64,000 bases of DNA, taken from Thiocapsa imhoffii (GTDB lineage: Bacteria > Pseudomonadota > Gammaproteobacteria > Chromatiales > Chromatiaceae). Position numbers and translations under genes: made by a program. The DNA is taken from assembly GCF_016583985.1 (NCBI RefSeq), contig NZ_NRSD01000009.1, positions 1 to 64,000 on the forward strand. Direction: 5' to 3'. How positions within the stretch are numbered: the stretch's first letter is position 1; each line of letters begins with the position of its first letter. The notes beneath the pieces were generated by a model. The model was not told the DNA's origin. It saw only the letters and a list, made by a program, of their open reading frames with translations, and did not search any database. Shown in pieces: positions 9,124 through 18,613 of the stretch.

Positions 9124-9324
9124 ATGAAAGAAGGCATCCACCCCAATTACAACGACGTCAAAGTGGTCTGCAGTTGTGGAAACGAATTCACGACTCGCTC
9201 CACCCTGGGCAAGGAGATGCATGTGGAGGTGTGCTCCGCTTGCCATCCGTTCTATACCGGGAAGCAGAAAGTGCTCGACACAGCAGGGCGCGTCGATAAG
9301 TTCCGACGCAAGTACGCGCGCTGA
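9124..9324 (+). CDS. rpmE: 50S ribosomal protein L31, zinc-binding form
   Basis: Ribosomal large-subunit protein of 66 residues. It has the C+ zinc ribbon: C16 and C18 (CSCGNEF) with C37 and C40 ([10 protein letters not shown]), so it is the zinc-containing paralogue rather than the zinc-free L31B. The ATG at 9124 ([12 protein letters not shown]) is the standard start; an in-frame ATG 19 codons upstream gives a non-conserved leader. It stands alone, 144 bases after hemW. Zur control of an L31B paralogue elsewhere would be expected but is not visible here. Confidence 0.96.
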   Translation: MKEGIHPNYNDVKVVCSCGNEFTTRSTLGKEMHVEVCSACHPFYTGKQKVLDTAGRVDKFRRKYAR

Positions 9325-9794
9325 GACCCGATTCGGGTGTCGGATCGCACCCGGTCGGTTTCAGACCAAACCCCGATCCCTTAACGTCCCACATTGCTAC
9401 ACACCAGACGTTTCTTCCTGTCTGCCGCGTGATCACCGTGCGATCGCGACCCTCTACTGTGTCGTGTCTCGCCGCGCCAGAAGTTGTCGCACCGTGGCCA
9501 ACGCCCTCAAGAGTTGGTCAGCGTACGACGTCCGTCAGATCGTCCCTCCGAACAGGCTGCGCCTCGGCAACGGGGATCAACCCCATCCGTCATCGCGGAT
9601 GCAAGGACCCACCTCGCGATTGTGATGAGAGAGTTGCTCGAGTTCTCCCTGAAAGTCAAAGAGAGCGGTGTAAGATAATACCCGTCGAGCGCTCACCCGG
9701 TGGTCCGCTCGGCGTTTGACCCGCTGCAGGTCGAGTTGGCGCGCTGGTTTCGCGCGACCCCGGCCTTTGCGCCACTGATCGGAGAGACCGTCAT
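9325..9794. other. 470-base gap before mdh, with a short upstream reading frame
   Basis: No recognised gene. Frames in the first 300 bases are arginine/proline-rich shadows. The last 120 bases hold an unusual short frame (GTG at 9700, stop at 9796-9798) translating to about 32 residues (ending PAFAPLIGETVI) whose TGA overlaps the TTG start of mdh. It could be a leader peptide, a degraded gene end, or chance. Confidence 0.35.
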
Positions 9795-10745
9795 TTGAAC
9801 AAAATCACTATCATCGGTGCCGGCCGTGTCGGCGAGACAACGGCCCAAATCCTCGCCGAAAAAGAACTCTGTCGTGAGATCGCACTCCTGGATGTGCGCG
9901 AAGGCATTCCAGAGGGCATCGCGCTCGACATCCTGCAAACGGGGCCTTTTTTTGAGTTCGATTGCTCGGTGAACGGCAGCAACGATCCGCAGATCCTGCG
10001 GGACTCCGAGTTGGTCATCGTCACCGCAGGGTTGGCCCGAAAACCCGGCATGTCGCGCTCGGACGTCCTGGAAGCGAACGTCAGGATCATTGATGCGGTG
10101 ACCGACCAGATCCTTGAGTATGCGCCGGATGCGATGGTGCTCATGGTTTCCAACCCCGTCGATACCCTGACGTATCGCTTCGCGCAGCGCAGCGGCTGGG
10201 AACGTCGGCGGATCTTTGGCCAAGCCGGGGTCCTGGACGCGTCCCGTATGGCAAGCTTCATCGCGCAGGAAACTGGATTCTCCACACTGGACATCACCAC
10301 CATGGTGCTTGGTGGACACGGAGATACCATGGTGCCCGTCCCACGATTCTGCACCATCAATGGTATCCCCATTTCAACGTTCATTTCCGAAGAGCGGATC
10401 GCTGCCATCATGGAGCGCACCCGGCAAGGCGGCGCCGAGATCCTAGCGTTACGAAAGAACTCGAGCGCTTACGATGCCCCGGGGGCCGCCGTGGCCGCGA
10501 TGGTCGATGCCATCGTGAACAACCGCCGGCGTTTACTCTCCTGTGTGGCGCTGCTCGAAGGCGAATATGGTGAAACCGATCTCGCGATGGGGGTGCCCTG
10601 TATTCTCGGCGAGAAAGGCATGGAATCCATCGTGGAACTGTCACTGAATCCTGGCGAACGTGCGGATTTCGACCGCTCCGTCGCATCGGTGCGGGGTGAC
10701 ATTGACCGCCTTCGCGCGATCTCTTCAACACAAGAGTTGGAGTGA
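9795..10745 (+). CDS. mdh: malate dehydrogenase, LDH-like (type 3)
   Basis: NAD-dependent oxidation of malate to oxaloacetate in the TCA cycle. The nucleotide-binding loop GAGRVGE is at about 8-14. The substrate loop RKPGMSR at 82-88 has the arginine typical of malate rather than the glutamine of lactate enzymes. R151 and the catalytic H175 (GGHGDT) are present. The 316-residue protein belongs to the tetrameric LDH-like MDH group also found in phototrophs such as Chlorobium and Chloroflexus, not the E. coli dimeric Mdh. The start is TTG, with GGAGA nine bases upstream (9781-9785); no better ATG precedes the Rossmann fold. gltA follows 180 bases later, so two TCA genes are neighbours. Confidence 0.92.
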   Translation: MNKITIIGAGRVGETTAQILAEKELCREIALLDVREGIPEGIALDILQTGPFFEFDCSVNGSNDPQILRDSELVIVTAGLARKPGMSRSDVLEANVRIIDAVTDQILEYAPDAMVLMVSNPVDTLTYRFAQRSGWERRRIFGQAGVLDASRMASFIAQETGFSTLDITTMVLGGHGDTMVPVPRFCTINGIPISTFISEERIAAIMERTRQGGAEILALRKNSSAYDAPGAAVAAMVDAIVNNRRRLLSCVALLEGEYGETDLAMGVPCILGEKGMESIVELSLNPGERADFDRSVASVRGDIDRLRAISSTQELE

Positions 10746-10925
10746 TATTTGCTTTATTGCTTGACTCTCTGGCCAAGTCAGCGGACGGGGCAGAGGTGTG
10801 AGGGTCGTCCGGTCGCTCGTGCCAGGGACTGACTGGACGACTCCCATGATGATGCGGTTGAGATCTGAAACGAACCATCACAGCCTGACGCGAGATATTG
10901 TCACGTTAGACTAGGAGCCGAGCTC

Positions 10926-12221
10926 ATGGCGAACCAAACGATTACCCTCACCAATAATGCCACTGGGGAGAGCTTCGAATTCCCGTTACGCTCGGGTAGC
11001 ATTGGACCAGCCTCCGCGGATATCACGTCACTCTATAAAGAAGCCGGGATCTTCACCTATGATCCAGGCTTCATGTCTACCGCCAGCTGTCACAGTGCCA
11101 TCACCTATATCGATGGCGAGCAGGGCACGCTTCTCTATCGCGGCTATCCCATCGAACAACTTGCAACCAAGGCGAGTTTTTTAGAAGTCGCCTATCTCTT
11201 GTTGAACGGCGAGCTCCCGAACGAACCCGAATTGGTCTCATTCGAGAAGCTGATCACACGCCACACCATGTTGAATGAAAACCTCAAGAATTTCCTCGAT
11301 GGTTTTCATTATGATGCACACCCGATGGCCATCTTGATCGGCGTCGTCGGCTCTCTCTCCGCCTTCTATCATGACTCGCTCAGCGTCAACGATGCACGTC
11401 ATCGTGAGATTTCCGCCCATCGCTTGATCGCGAAGCTTCCAACGATTGCCGCCGCGGCCTTCAAGCACAACGTCGGCGAACCCATCATGTATCCGCGCAA
11501 TGACTTACGATACTGCGCGAACTTCCTACACATGATGTTCGCGACGCCATGCGAGGATTACAAACCAACCCTCATCGCCGAGAAGGCGATGAATCTGTTG
11601 TTCATCCTCCACGCGGATCATGAGCAGAATGCAAGTACCTCAACGGTCCGGCTCGCGGGCAGTTCCGGGGCTAATCCGTTCGCTTGCATCGCTGCGGGGA
11701 TCGCCTCACTCTGGGGGCCGGCGCATGGTGGGGCAAACGAAGCCGTTCTCGATATGCTCCATGAGATCGGTGATGTCAAAAATGTTCAGTACTTCATGGA
11801 AAAGGCGAAGGACAAGGATGATCCATTTCGCCTGATGGGATTCGGGCATCGCGTCTACAAAAATTATGATCCCCGCGCCAAGATCATCCGTGAGGTTTGT
11901 CATCAGGTTCTCGAGGAGCTTGCCGATACCAACAACCCGCTCTTCGAGTTGGCCATGAAGCTCGAGGAAATTGCCCTCAGCGATGACTATTTCGTGGAAC
12001 GCAAACTCTATCCAAACGTCGATTTTTATTCAGGGATCATCTATCAAGCCTTGGGGATCCCACGCAATATGTTCACCGTCATGTTCGCCGTCGCCCGGAC
12101 CGTTGGCTGGGTCTCACATTGGCTTGAAATGATGTCCGATCCTAACAATCGCATCGGGCGCCCGCGTCAGATCTATCACGGACCAACCCAACGGGATTAT
12201 CTGCCGATCTCGAAACGGTAA
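10926..12221 (+). CDS. gltA: citrate synthase (type I, hexameric class)
   Basis: Condenses acetyl-CoA and oxaloacetate to citrate at the entry of the TCA cycle. Conserved active-site segments are visible: [25 protein letters not shown] and [13 protein letters not shown], plus the aspartate in YPNVDFYSG. The 431-residue length and an N-terminal beta domain ([20 protein letters not shown]) are typical of the NADH-sensitive gram-negative hexameric enzyme. AGGAG lies eight bases before the ATG. It is monocistronic in appearance: 180 bases follow mdh, and the next gene runs the other way. A small AGTGC/GCACT hairpin follows the stop but has no T-run. Confidence 0.96.
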   Translation: MANQTITLTNNATGESFEFPLRSGSIGPASADITSLYKEAGIFTYDPGFMSTASCHSAITYIDGEQGTLLYRGYPIEQLATKASFLEVAYLLLNGELPNEPELVSFEKLITRHTMLNENLKNFLDGFHYDAHPMAILIGVVGSLSAFYHDSLSVNDARHREISAHRLIAKLPTIAAAAFKHNVGEPIMYPRNDLRYCANFLHMMFATPCEDYKPTLIAEKAMNLLFILHADHEQNASTSTVRLAGSSGANPFACIAAGIASLWGPAHGGANEAVLDMLHEIGDVKNVQYFMEKAKDKDDPFRLMGFGHRVYKNYDPRAKIIREVCHQVLEELADTNNPLFELAMKLEEIALSDDYFVERKLYPNVDFYSGIIYQALGIPRNMFTVMFAVARTVGWVSHWLEMMSDPNNRIGRPRQIYHGPTQRDYLPISKR

Positions 12222-12323
12222 GCTGGGACAGACCCGCGTTGCACCATCATTGAGCATTCAGCGACAGTGCATCCGCACTGATCGGGTGCTCCAGTCAACG
12301 GCATCTCGCCGGAACTTGGAGCA

Positions 12324-12950
12324 CTAGAAGGCGTTATCCTCGTGCGCCTCAGCCGCGAGCAAACGTGCGACCGCCTCGCGATCAGCGCCGCGAATGGGCC
12401 GTTCCGTCATGGGGTCGAGCGGCAGCATGCGCTGGCCACTCAGGGGCAGAACGACCAGTTCGATCGCGACGTCCCCGGCGAGGAAAGCGAAGGCCGGATG
12501 CGTCCGACGCGTCCCATCCGGATACCGCAAGACCCGCTCCTCAGCACGCCAAGGGATCCCGCGATCGAGGAGCAAGAACAACACGGCCTCGGGATCCGCC
12601 GCAAACAACAAGAGCTCGACCCCTTCGTGTGGACCGAGTGCACCGCTCAGGGCGCCACCGATGAGTCGCGGCGCGAAGGGGGCAAGCGTCTCCATCGCCT
12701 GCAGGGCCGCAGACCGTAAGTGGGATAGCTGCTGGGTTCCAGTGTCCCCCAGCAAGAGGCGCCGCCGAGCGAGGACCGCCTCGCGGATCGCCTCGTTGGT
12801 CGGCCAGCAGCGTCGATCAAGGATGCCGGTGCGTTCGGCAGCCTTCCGGCGTGCGCGATCATAATCGACGGCCCCTTGATCGAGGAGGATCCGGGCGGCC
12901 TCGTAGGCAAGTCGCTCACGTTGAGCGGAGAAGCGTTCTCTGGTGGACAT
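12324..12950 (-). CDS. conserved protein of unknown function, possibly nucleotidyltransferase-like
   Basis: A 208-residue cytoplasmic protein with no signal or membrane segment. The N-terminal third is helical and strongly charged (ERLAYEAARILLDQG...RARRKAAER). The C-terminal half alternates predicted strands and helices and contains LIGGALSGALGPHEGVELLLF, a glycine-serine loop followed by a strand as in some nucleotidyltransferase folds, but I do not see a convincing metal-binding DxD. It resembles a conserved unknown family I recall near ponA/pilM in gammaproteobacteria. The reading frame continues far upstream (to 13511), but only the part from the ATG at 12950 (MSTRERFSAQRE) looks like protein. 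It is divergent from pilM. Confidence 0.7.
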   Translation of the reverse strand: MSTRERFSAQRERLAYEAARILLDQGAVDYDRARRKAAERTGILDRRCWPTNEAIREAVLARRRLLLGDTGTQQLSHLRSAALQAMETLAPFAPRLIGGALSGALGPHEGVELLLFAADPEAVLFLLLDRGIPWRAEERVLRYPDGTRRTHPAFAFLAGDVAIELVVLPLSGQRMLPLDPMTERPIRGADREAVARLLAAEAHEDNAF

Positions 12951-13184
12951 GCGTTTCGACCTCGCGTCAGGCAGCCAGCGGTCCCTGTGGACCATTGGCC
13001 AGAGCAGCCAGCGGCACGAGCATGCGCCCGCGCGCCGTGCATTCCCATCGCTTCCGATTTTCATTAAGCTCATGTTTGCATGGAGCGCGCCTCCCGCTCG
13101 GGTGACCGTCTCCATTCCTGTTCGATCATACCGATGGTGAACCCGGCGCCGCACGGGTTGGCGTCGCACTGCAGGACTTTCGTT

Positions 13185-14258
13185 ATGTTTGGCCTCACGC
13201 GCCAGAGGAAACCCACGATTGGGATCGACATCAGCTCGACGGCGATCAAGTTGATCGAGCTGTCCCAGTTGCCTAACGGGAGCGCCGCGACCTACCGCGT
13301 CGAGCATTACTCCATCGAGCCCATGCCGCCCGCTGCGGTGATCGAGAAGAAGATCGCCGATGTTGATCTCGCGGCCAAGGCGCTGAGTCGCGCCATCAGC
13401 CAGTCCGGGACGAAAGCAAAGCACGGGGCGGTCGCCGTCGCTGGATCGGCGGTGATCACGAAGGTGATCGCCATGGCGGCGACCCTCAAGGACGCGGATA
13501 TCGAGAGTCAAATCCAGCTCGAGGCCGATCAGTACATCCCCTACCCATTGGAAGAGGTCAACCTAGACTTTCAGGTCGTTGGGCCCACCAAGGGTAACCC
13601 CTCGATGGTCGATGTGCTGCTCGTGGCCTCGCGCCAAGAGAATGTCGATGATCGGGTCAGCGTTTTGGAGGGCGCGGACGTGATGGCGACCGTCGTTGAC
13701 GTCGAGGCCTATGCGATGGAGAACGCTTGTGATGTGATCATCGCCTCCGATCCAGAGGCCGGATCAGCCGCCACGCTCGCCGTGGCGGACGTTGGGTCCG
13801 CGACGACAACGCTTTATGTGCTGCGAGAAGGTCAGATCGTCTACACTCGTGAGCAGAATTTTGGCGGCCAACAACTCTTGGATGAGGTCCAGCGGCGCTA
13901 CAGTCTGGCCCGCGACGTGGCGATGCAGAAAATCGTCGATGGCGATGTTGCCGAGGGCTATGCGACGGACGTGCTCGCGCCCTTCAAGGAGGCCCTTTCG
14001 CAGCAAATTGGCCGGGCGCTGCAATTTTTCTACTCGGGCACAAGCTACAATCGCGTTGATCACATCCTGCTCGCTGGCCGGCCCGCGAGTCTTCCGGGAA
14101 TCGATCAGCTCGTGAGCGAACGCCTCAATATCCCGGCGGAGGTCGCCAATCCCTTCAGGCACATGTCACTCGCCCCGGGGATCAAGGCTCAAGAGCTGAT
14201 GCGCGCGGCGCCCGGGATGATGATCGCGGTTGGTTTGGCGTTGCGAGGCTTCGATTAG
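13185..14258 (+). CDS. pilM: type IV pilus inner-membrane platform protein PilM
   Basis: Actin-like cytoplasmic protein of the type IVa pilus alignment complex; it binds the N-terminal tail of PilN. The start MFGLTRQRKPTIGIDISSTAIKLIEL shows the ATPase phosphate-1 loop (GIDISSTAIK), and VADVGSATTTLYV gives the second one. Length is 357 residues, as usual. The longer open frame begins at 13080, but the ATG at 13185 matches the family. It leads an operon pilMNOPQ with near-zero spacing; pilN starts on the base after the pilM stop. Confidence 0.95.
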   Translation: MFGLTRQRKPTIGIDISSTAIKLIELSQLPNGSAATYRVEHYSIEPMPPAAVIEKKIADVDLAAKALSRAISQSGTKAKHGAVAVAGSAVITKVIAMAATLKDADIESQIQLEADQYIPYPLEEVNLDFQVVGPTKGNPSMVDVLLVASRQENVDDRVSVLEGADVMATVVDVEAYAMENACDVIIASDPEAGSAATLAVADVGSATTTLYVLREGQIVYTREQNFGGQQLLDEVQRRYSLARDVAMQKIVDGDVAEGYATDVLAPFKEALSQQIGRALQFFYSGTSYNRVDHILLAGRPASLPGIDQLVSERLNIPAEVANPFRHMSLAPGIKAQELMRAAPGMMIAVGLALRGFD

Positions 14259-14906
14259 ATGACACGGATCAACCTCCTCCCTTGGCGTGACGCTGCGCGC
14301 AAACGCAGACTCATCGAATTCGCGATCGCCGGCGGTATCGCACTGACCTGCACCTTGGTGCTGGCGTTTTTGGTCCACCTCGAAATCGAGGGGCGGATCG
14401 AGAATCAGCTCGCCCGCAATCGTGTCCTTGAGGGCGAGATCACGGAACTGAACCGACAGATTACCGAGATTCAGGATCTCGAGAAGATCAAATCCGATCT
14501 CTTATCGCGCATGCAGATCATTCAACGGCTCCAAGAAAGTCGCCCTGAGATCGTCAAGCTGTTCGACGCCTTGGTGACGACTGTTCCCGATGGGGTCTAT
14601 CTGACACGCCTCGATCAAACCGGCCGTTCGGTGATCGTCGAGGGCCGCGCCCAATCCAACGAGCGGGTGTCGGCCTTCATGCGCAATATCGAAGCCTCGG
14701 ATTGGATTGGCCGTCCCAACCTCTTGTTGATCGAGCATCGAGATAACACGGGGACTGGGCTGAGCCATTTTCGCTTGAGCTTCCAACAGATGATTCCGCC
14801 ATCCCAGCTGTCCGCGAACGTCCTTCCCGTCGCTCGAAACCGCGCAGGTGCCGCGATGTCGAACGATCGACGGGCCCCTCTCGCACACCGCTCGAGCATC
14901 GGTTAG
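14259..14906 (+). CDS. pilN: type IV pilus assembly protein PilN
   Basis: Bitopic inner-membrane protein that pairs with PilO and docks onto PilM. The cytoplasmic tail starts with the diagnostic INLLPWR motif (residues 3-9). A single transmembrane helix spans about 18-38, then come a coiled coil and a ferredoxin-like periplasmic domain (VTTVPDGVYLTRL). At 215 residues it is slightly longer than usual because of a Ser/Arg-rich tail. It starts directly after the pilM stop. Confidence 0.94.
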   Translation: MTRINLLPWRDAARKRRLIEFAIAGGIALTCTLVLAFLVHLEIEGRIENQLARNRVLEGEITELNRQITEIQDLEKIKSDLLSRMQIIQRLQESRPEIVKLFDALVTTVPDGVYLTRLDQTGRSVIVEGRAQSNERVSAFMRNIEASDWIGRPNLLLIEHRDNTGTGLSHFRLSFQQMIPPSQLSANVLPVARNRAGAAMSNDRRAPLAHRSSIG

Positions 14907-14927
14907 CCGACTGCGCGGAGGCCCGTC

Positions 14928-15530
14928 ATGGACTTGAACGAGCTCAATGAGCTGGATCTCAATGCGATCGGCGAATGGCCGATCCCCATCAAGGTGGTCG
15001 TGATTCTCATTGCCAGCTTGGCTGTAGCGGGGGCCGTCTACTACTTCGACACCGAGGAACAGCTCGTCCGCCTCGAGCGCGCGGCCACGACCGAGCGTGA
15101 TCTCCGCGCATCATTTGAAAGCAAGCAGCGCAAGGCGGCGAATCTTGATGAGTATCGTCAGCAAGTCGAAGAGATGACGGAGTCGTTCGGGGCGATGCTC
15201 CGGCAACTGCCGAATCGAACCGAAGTGGCCTCCTTACTGGTCGATGTCTCACGTACCGGATTGGCCGCGGGACTGGAGTTTGAGCTGTTTCAACCGGGTA
15301 ATGAACAGATCAAGGATTTCTATGCTGAATTGCCGATTCAGATTCGGGTGACTGGAACCTACCCGGATTTTGGTCGGTTCGTCAGCGGGTTGGCGGCACT
15401 TTCGCGCATTGTGACGGTGCATGACATTCGGATCACCGAGGGTGGCGGAACGCGGGCTAGGGGCGGCGACCGCCTGACGCTAGAGGCCTCTGTCAAGACA
15501 TATCGTTATCTTGACGAGGATGCCTCCTGA
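14928..15530 (+). CDS. pilO: type IV pilus assembly protein PilO
   Basis: Partner of PilN in the inner-membrane alignment subcomplex. A 200-residue protein: a short acidic cytoplasmic N-terminus, a transmembrane helix at about 23-43 (VVVILIASLAVAGAVYYF), a coiled coil, then the periplasmic ferredoxin-like domain with the conserved LPNRTEVASLLVDVS and GLEFELFQPG segments. Its TGA overlaps the pilP ATG (TGATG), so translation is probably coupled. Confidence 0.95.
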   Translation: MDLNELNELDLNAIGEWPIPIKVVVILIASLAVAGAVYYFDTEEQLVRLERAATTERDLRASFESKQRKAANLDEYRQQVEEMTESFGAMLRQLPNRTEVASLLVDVSRTGLAAGLEFELFQPGNEQIKDFYAELPIQIRVTGTYPDFGRFVSGLAALSRIVTVHDIRITEGGGTRARGGDRLTLEASVKTYRYLDEDAS

Positions 15531-16066
15531 TGCCGAAACAGGCACGACTGCTTGGGCATGCCCTGCGTGCGCTGGCCGTCGTCGGGCTTTTGGTGGGATG
15601 TGAGCAGTCAGGGATGTCCGATCTGCGTGAGTACATCAAAGAGGTCAAGGCGCGCCCCCCCGGGCGAATCGAACCCTTACCTGAGATCGAAGCAGTTGAG
15701 GGCTTTGTCTTCGACCCGCGCGATCGGCGCGATCCGTTCGTGATGGACCGCCAGACGACCGAGATCACGTCCGATGGCGCAAGCCTGGCTCCGGATCCCA
15801 ACCGGCCCAAGGAACAGCTGGAGCAGTTTCCGTTGACGGATCTCAACATGGTCGGGACCCTACAGCAGGAAAACGGGGCGCTTTGGGCATTGGTGCGAAC
15901 CAAAACGGGACAGCTCTATCGTGTGCAGGTTGGCAACTATGTGGGCCAGAACAACGGCCAGATCGTGGCGATCAAGCCTGATGTCATGCGCATCGTGGAG
16001 ATCGTCTTGGAGGCGTCCGGTGAGTGGCGCGAGAACGAGCAAGTGATTCCGCTGACCAAGCCATAG
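15530..16066 (+). CDS. pilP: type IV pilus lipoprotein PilP
   Basis: Inner-membrane lipoprotein that links PilNO to the outer-membrane secretin PilQ. The signal peptide ends in the lipobox LLVGC with C24 as the lipidated residue. The middle is disordered and proline-rich. The C-terminal beta-domain includes LTDLNMVGTL and GQLYRVQVGNYVGQNNG, the HR-like fold that binds PilQ. Length 178 matches the family. It overlaps pilO by one base, and pilQ follows after one base. Confidence 0.95.
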   Translation: MPKQARLLGHALRALAVVGLLVGCEQSGMSDLREYIKEVKARPPGRIEPLPEIEAVEGFVFDPRDRRDPFVMDRQTTEITSDGASLAPDPNRPKEQLEQFPLTDLNMVGTLQQENGALWALVRTKTGQLYRVQVGNYVGQNNGQIVAIKPDVMRIVEIVLEASGEWRENEQVIPLTKP

Positions 16067-16067
16067 G

Positions 16068-18437
16068 ATGAAGCCTGTTGTGACAGATCGCAACGATCGG
16101 ACGCCACCGTCCCGAGACCCCGCATCGCATTCAGTTCGCTGGCGCGCAAGCTGGGTGCTGCTTGGACTCATTTGGTTCTGGAGCTGGGCGCACGCCGCCC
16201 GCGCAGTCGAACTCACGGATGTGCAATTCGCGGCGCAGCCCGGCAATCGGGTCGAGATCGATCTGCGTTTTTCCGGACCCGTCAGCGCGCCGCAAACCTT
16301 CGATACGATCTCACCGGCGCGGATCGCGCTCGATTTCGCGGGAGTGCGCAACGGACTCGATCGCCGCGCCATCCCGATCGGGGTCGGCGCCGTACATAGC
16401 CTGGTTGCCGTCGAGGCAAGTGATCGGTCCCGCGTCGTCATCAACCTCAACGACTCGGTTCCCTACGAGGTAACAACCGATGGGGACCGCGTGCGGATCG
16501 CCGTCGACTCGCGGATCGCCTCACCCCTAGCACGATCCGCGGCGCCGGCACCGAGTCCCGAACAGGCCAGTCGTCCGCCACCACCGCCCTGGGCGCGACA
16601 GGCCGCGGAGACGGGATCGGCCCCCGGGCCCAATGTGCGTGACATCGATTTTCGCCGCGGCCCACAGGGCGAGGGGCGGGTTCTGATCGAACTGCCCAGC
16701 CCGACGACCCGCGTCACGGTGCGCGAAGAAGGGACCCGGGTTCTGGTTGAGCTACTCGACACCTCACTCCCACAGCGACTCTTTCGACGCCTCGACGTCA
16801 TCGATTTCGGGACGCCCGTGACGGCGGTGGAGTCCCGTCCCAGAGGCCGCAATGTCGACGTGACGGTGCTCACCGGCGGTGAATTCGAATACATGGCCTA
16901 CCAATCGGACACCCTCTTCACCCTGGAGCTGCGCCCGCTGACCGCCGCGGAGAAGGAGCGCCTTGCGCGTGAACGCATGGTCTACGATGGCGAGCGGCTC
17001 TCACTGAATTTTCAGGACATCGAGGTTCGGGCCGTTCTACAGTTGCTAGCCGATTTCACGGATCTCAACCTGGTCGCGAGTGACTCAGTAGACGGCAGCA
17101 TTACCTTAAGACTCAAGAATGTTCCTTGGGATCAAGCGCTTGACATCATTTTACAGACCAAGAATCTGGCCAAGCGCCAAGAAGGCAATGTCATCATGGT
17201 CGGTCCCTTCGAGGAGATCGTCGGGTTTGAGGAGAGGACGCTGAGCGCGGATCAGCGACTCGAGGAGCTGGCGCCCATTCGCTCGGAGTTCATCCCGATT
17301 CAATTCGCTAAGGCAGCCGAGATTGCGGCCTTCATCCGCGGCGCATCGAGCGTTCAGTCGAGTGTCAGCGCTCAGGGTCGAGTCGACTCGATAGGTCGAG
17401 ATGCGCAGCAATTCGATCGCACCATCACTGAAGCGACCAAGGACTCGATCTTGACGCCGGGGCGCGGCAGCGTCACCTTCGACGAACGCACCAACACCAT
17501 CTTGGTGATGGATACAGCGGCACGGCTCGACGAGATTCGCACCATTGTCGCGCGCTTGGATATTCCGGTTCGTCAGGTGATGATCGAGTCCCGGGTCGTG
17601 ATCGCGAATAATGATTTCACCCGTGACCTTGGCGTGCGGTTTGGTCTGGCCACATCCATGGGCGCCATTGGTAGCAACGAGATGTTGATTGGCGGCGGCA
17701 TGGCCGGCAACGCCCCTGGATGGGGTGGTTATGATGCAGGTCCCTTCGGTCTCAACACGCTCGGGCTTCCAAATAACTCGATCATCTTAAATCCCGGCGA
17801 GGATCTCCCTCTGGAATACCCAACCTCGGCGACCCCCTCCCTCCTCGTCAACCTCCCCGCGCGGCTGGCCGAGAATCGCGGCAGTGCGGTGAATTTCCTG
17901 ATTGGCCGGGTCGGCTCCTATCTCTTGCAACTGGAACTGTCCGCGATGCAACGCGAGGGGCGTGGGGAGGTGATTTCGAGTCCCCGCGTCATCACCTCGG
18001 ATCAGAAGGAGGCAAAGATCGAGGTTGGGAAGAAGATTCCCTACTCGACGGTCTCGCAAGATGGAACGAATGTTCAGTTCGAGAACGCGACCCTGAGTCT
18101 CAAGGTGACCCCAGCGATCACCCCGGACGACCGGATCATCATGGATCTGATCGTCACCAAAGACGAACCCGACTTTCTGCGCACGGCCGCCGATGGGACA
18201 CCGACGATTAACACCCGCGAGATCGAAACACGGGTCTTGGTCGACAATGGCGAGACCGTGGTGTTAGGTGGCGTCTATGAACGCACTCGAACCGTTGCCA
18301 AGGAACAGGTGCCCTGGCTGGGAGACATCCCGGTCATGGGCCGATTATTCAAACAAGAATTTCGGGAGGACAACAACTCGGAACTCTTGATTTTCGTGAC
18401 CCCGAAGATCCTGAAAGGGGATCTCGTGGTGAACTGA
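16068..18437 (+). CDS. pilQ: type IV pilus secretin PilQ
   Basis: Outer-membrane secretin through which the pilus exits. Order: signal peptide (hydrophobic stretch at about 25-45), two AMIN peptidoglycan-binding domains (about 45-145 and 185-300), an STN/N0 domain (about 305-380), a KH-like N1 region, then the secretin core ending in LLIFVTPKIL. A glycine/asparagine-rich insert (around 540-575) lies before the gate region. The core contains VISSPRVITSDQKEAKIEVG and VVLGGVYER, the usual signatures. The 789-residue length is on the large side because of two AMIN domains. A small GAGCCC/GGGCTC hairpin (18489-18507) lies after the stop, without a T-run. Confidence 0.95.
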   Translation: MKPVVTDRNDRTPPSRDPASHSVRWRASWVLLGLIWFWSWAHAARAVELTDVQFAAQPGNRVEIDLRFSGPVSAPQTFDTISPARIALDFAGVRNGLDRRAIPIGVGAVHSLVAVEASDRSRVVINLNDSVPYEVTTDGDRVRIAVDSRIASPLARSAAPAPSPEQASRPPPPPWARQAAETGSAPGPNVRDIDFRRGPQGEGRVLIELPSPTTRVTVREEGTRVLVELLDTSLPQRLFRRLDVIDFGTPVTAVESRPRGRNVDVTVLTGGEFEYMAYQSDTLFTLELRPLTAAEKERLARERMVYDGERLSLNFQDIEVRAVLQLLADFTDLNLVASDSVDGSITLRLKNVPWDQALDIILQTKNLAKRQEGNVIMVGPFEEIVGFEERTLSADQRLEELAPIRSEFIPIQFAKAAEIAAFIRGASSVQSSVSAQGRVDSIGRDAQQFDRTITEATKDSILTPGRGSVTFDERTNTILVMDTAARLDEIRTIVARLDIPVRQVMIESRVVIANNDFTRDLGVRFGLATSMGAIGSNEMLIGGGMAGNAPGWGGYDAGPFGLNTLGLPNNSIILNPGEDLPLEYPTSATPSLLVNLPARLAENRGSAVNFLIGRVGSYLLQLELSAMQREGRGEVISSPRVITSDQKEAKIEVGKKIPYSTVSQDGTNVQFENATLSLKVTPAITPDDRIIMDLIVTKDEPDFLRTAADGTPTINTREIETRVLVDNGETVVLGGVYERTRTVAKEQVPWLGDIPVMGRLFKQEFREDNNSELLIFVTPKILKGDLVVN

Positions 18438-18613
18438 TCGCATAAGCGACCCACAACGTCCACCACGCAGGTCTGAGATGGTGCAACCGAGCCCAGTCGA
18501 CGGGCTCCACGCGGGACATGACGGGCCGAATCGGAGAGCGACATGACGACCTGCAGGAACACCTCGCCTTCTAGACCTTGCCCAAGCGGTGAAAATCTGG
18601 CATACCTTGCCCT

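Noticed and set aside
9325..9680. Short frames after rpmE
   Set aside because: Low-complexity, overlapping, without ribosome sites.
12951..13511. Upstream extension of the 12324-12950 gene to a 395-residue frame
   Set aside because: The extra part is antisense to pilM and its composition is unlike a protein; the ATG at 12950 begins the conserved-looking part.
18489..18507. GAGCCC/GGGCTC hairpin after pilQ as a terminator
   Set aside because: Only six base pairs and no following T-run.
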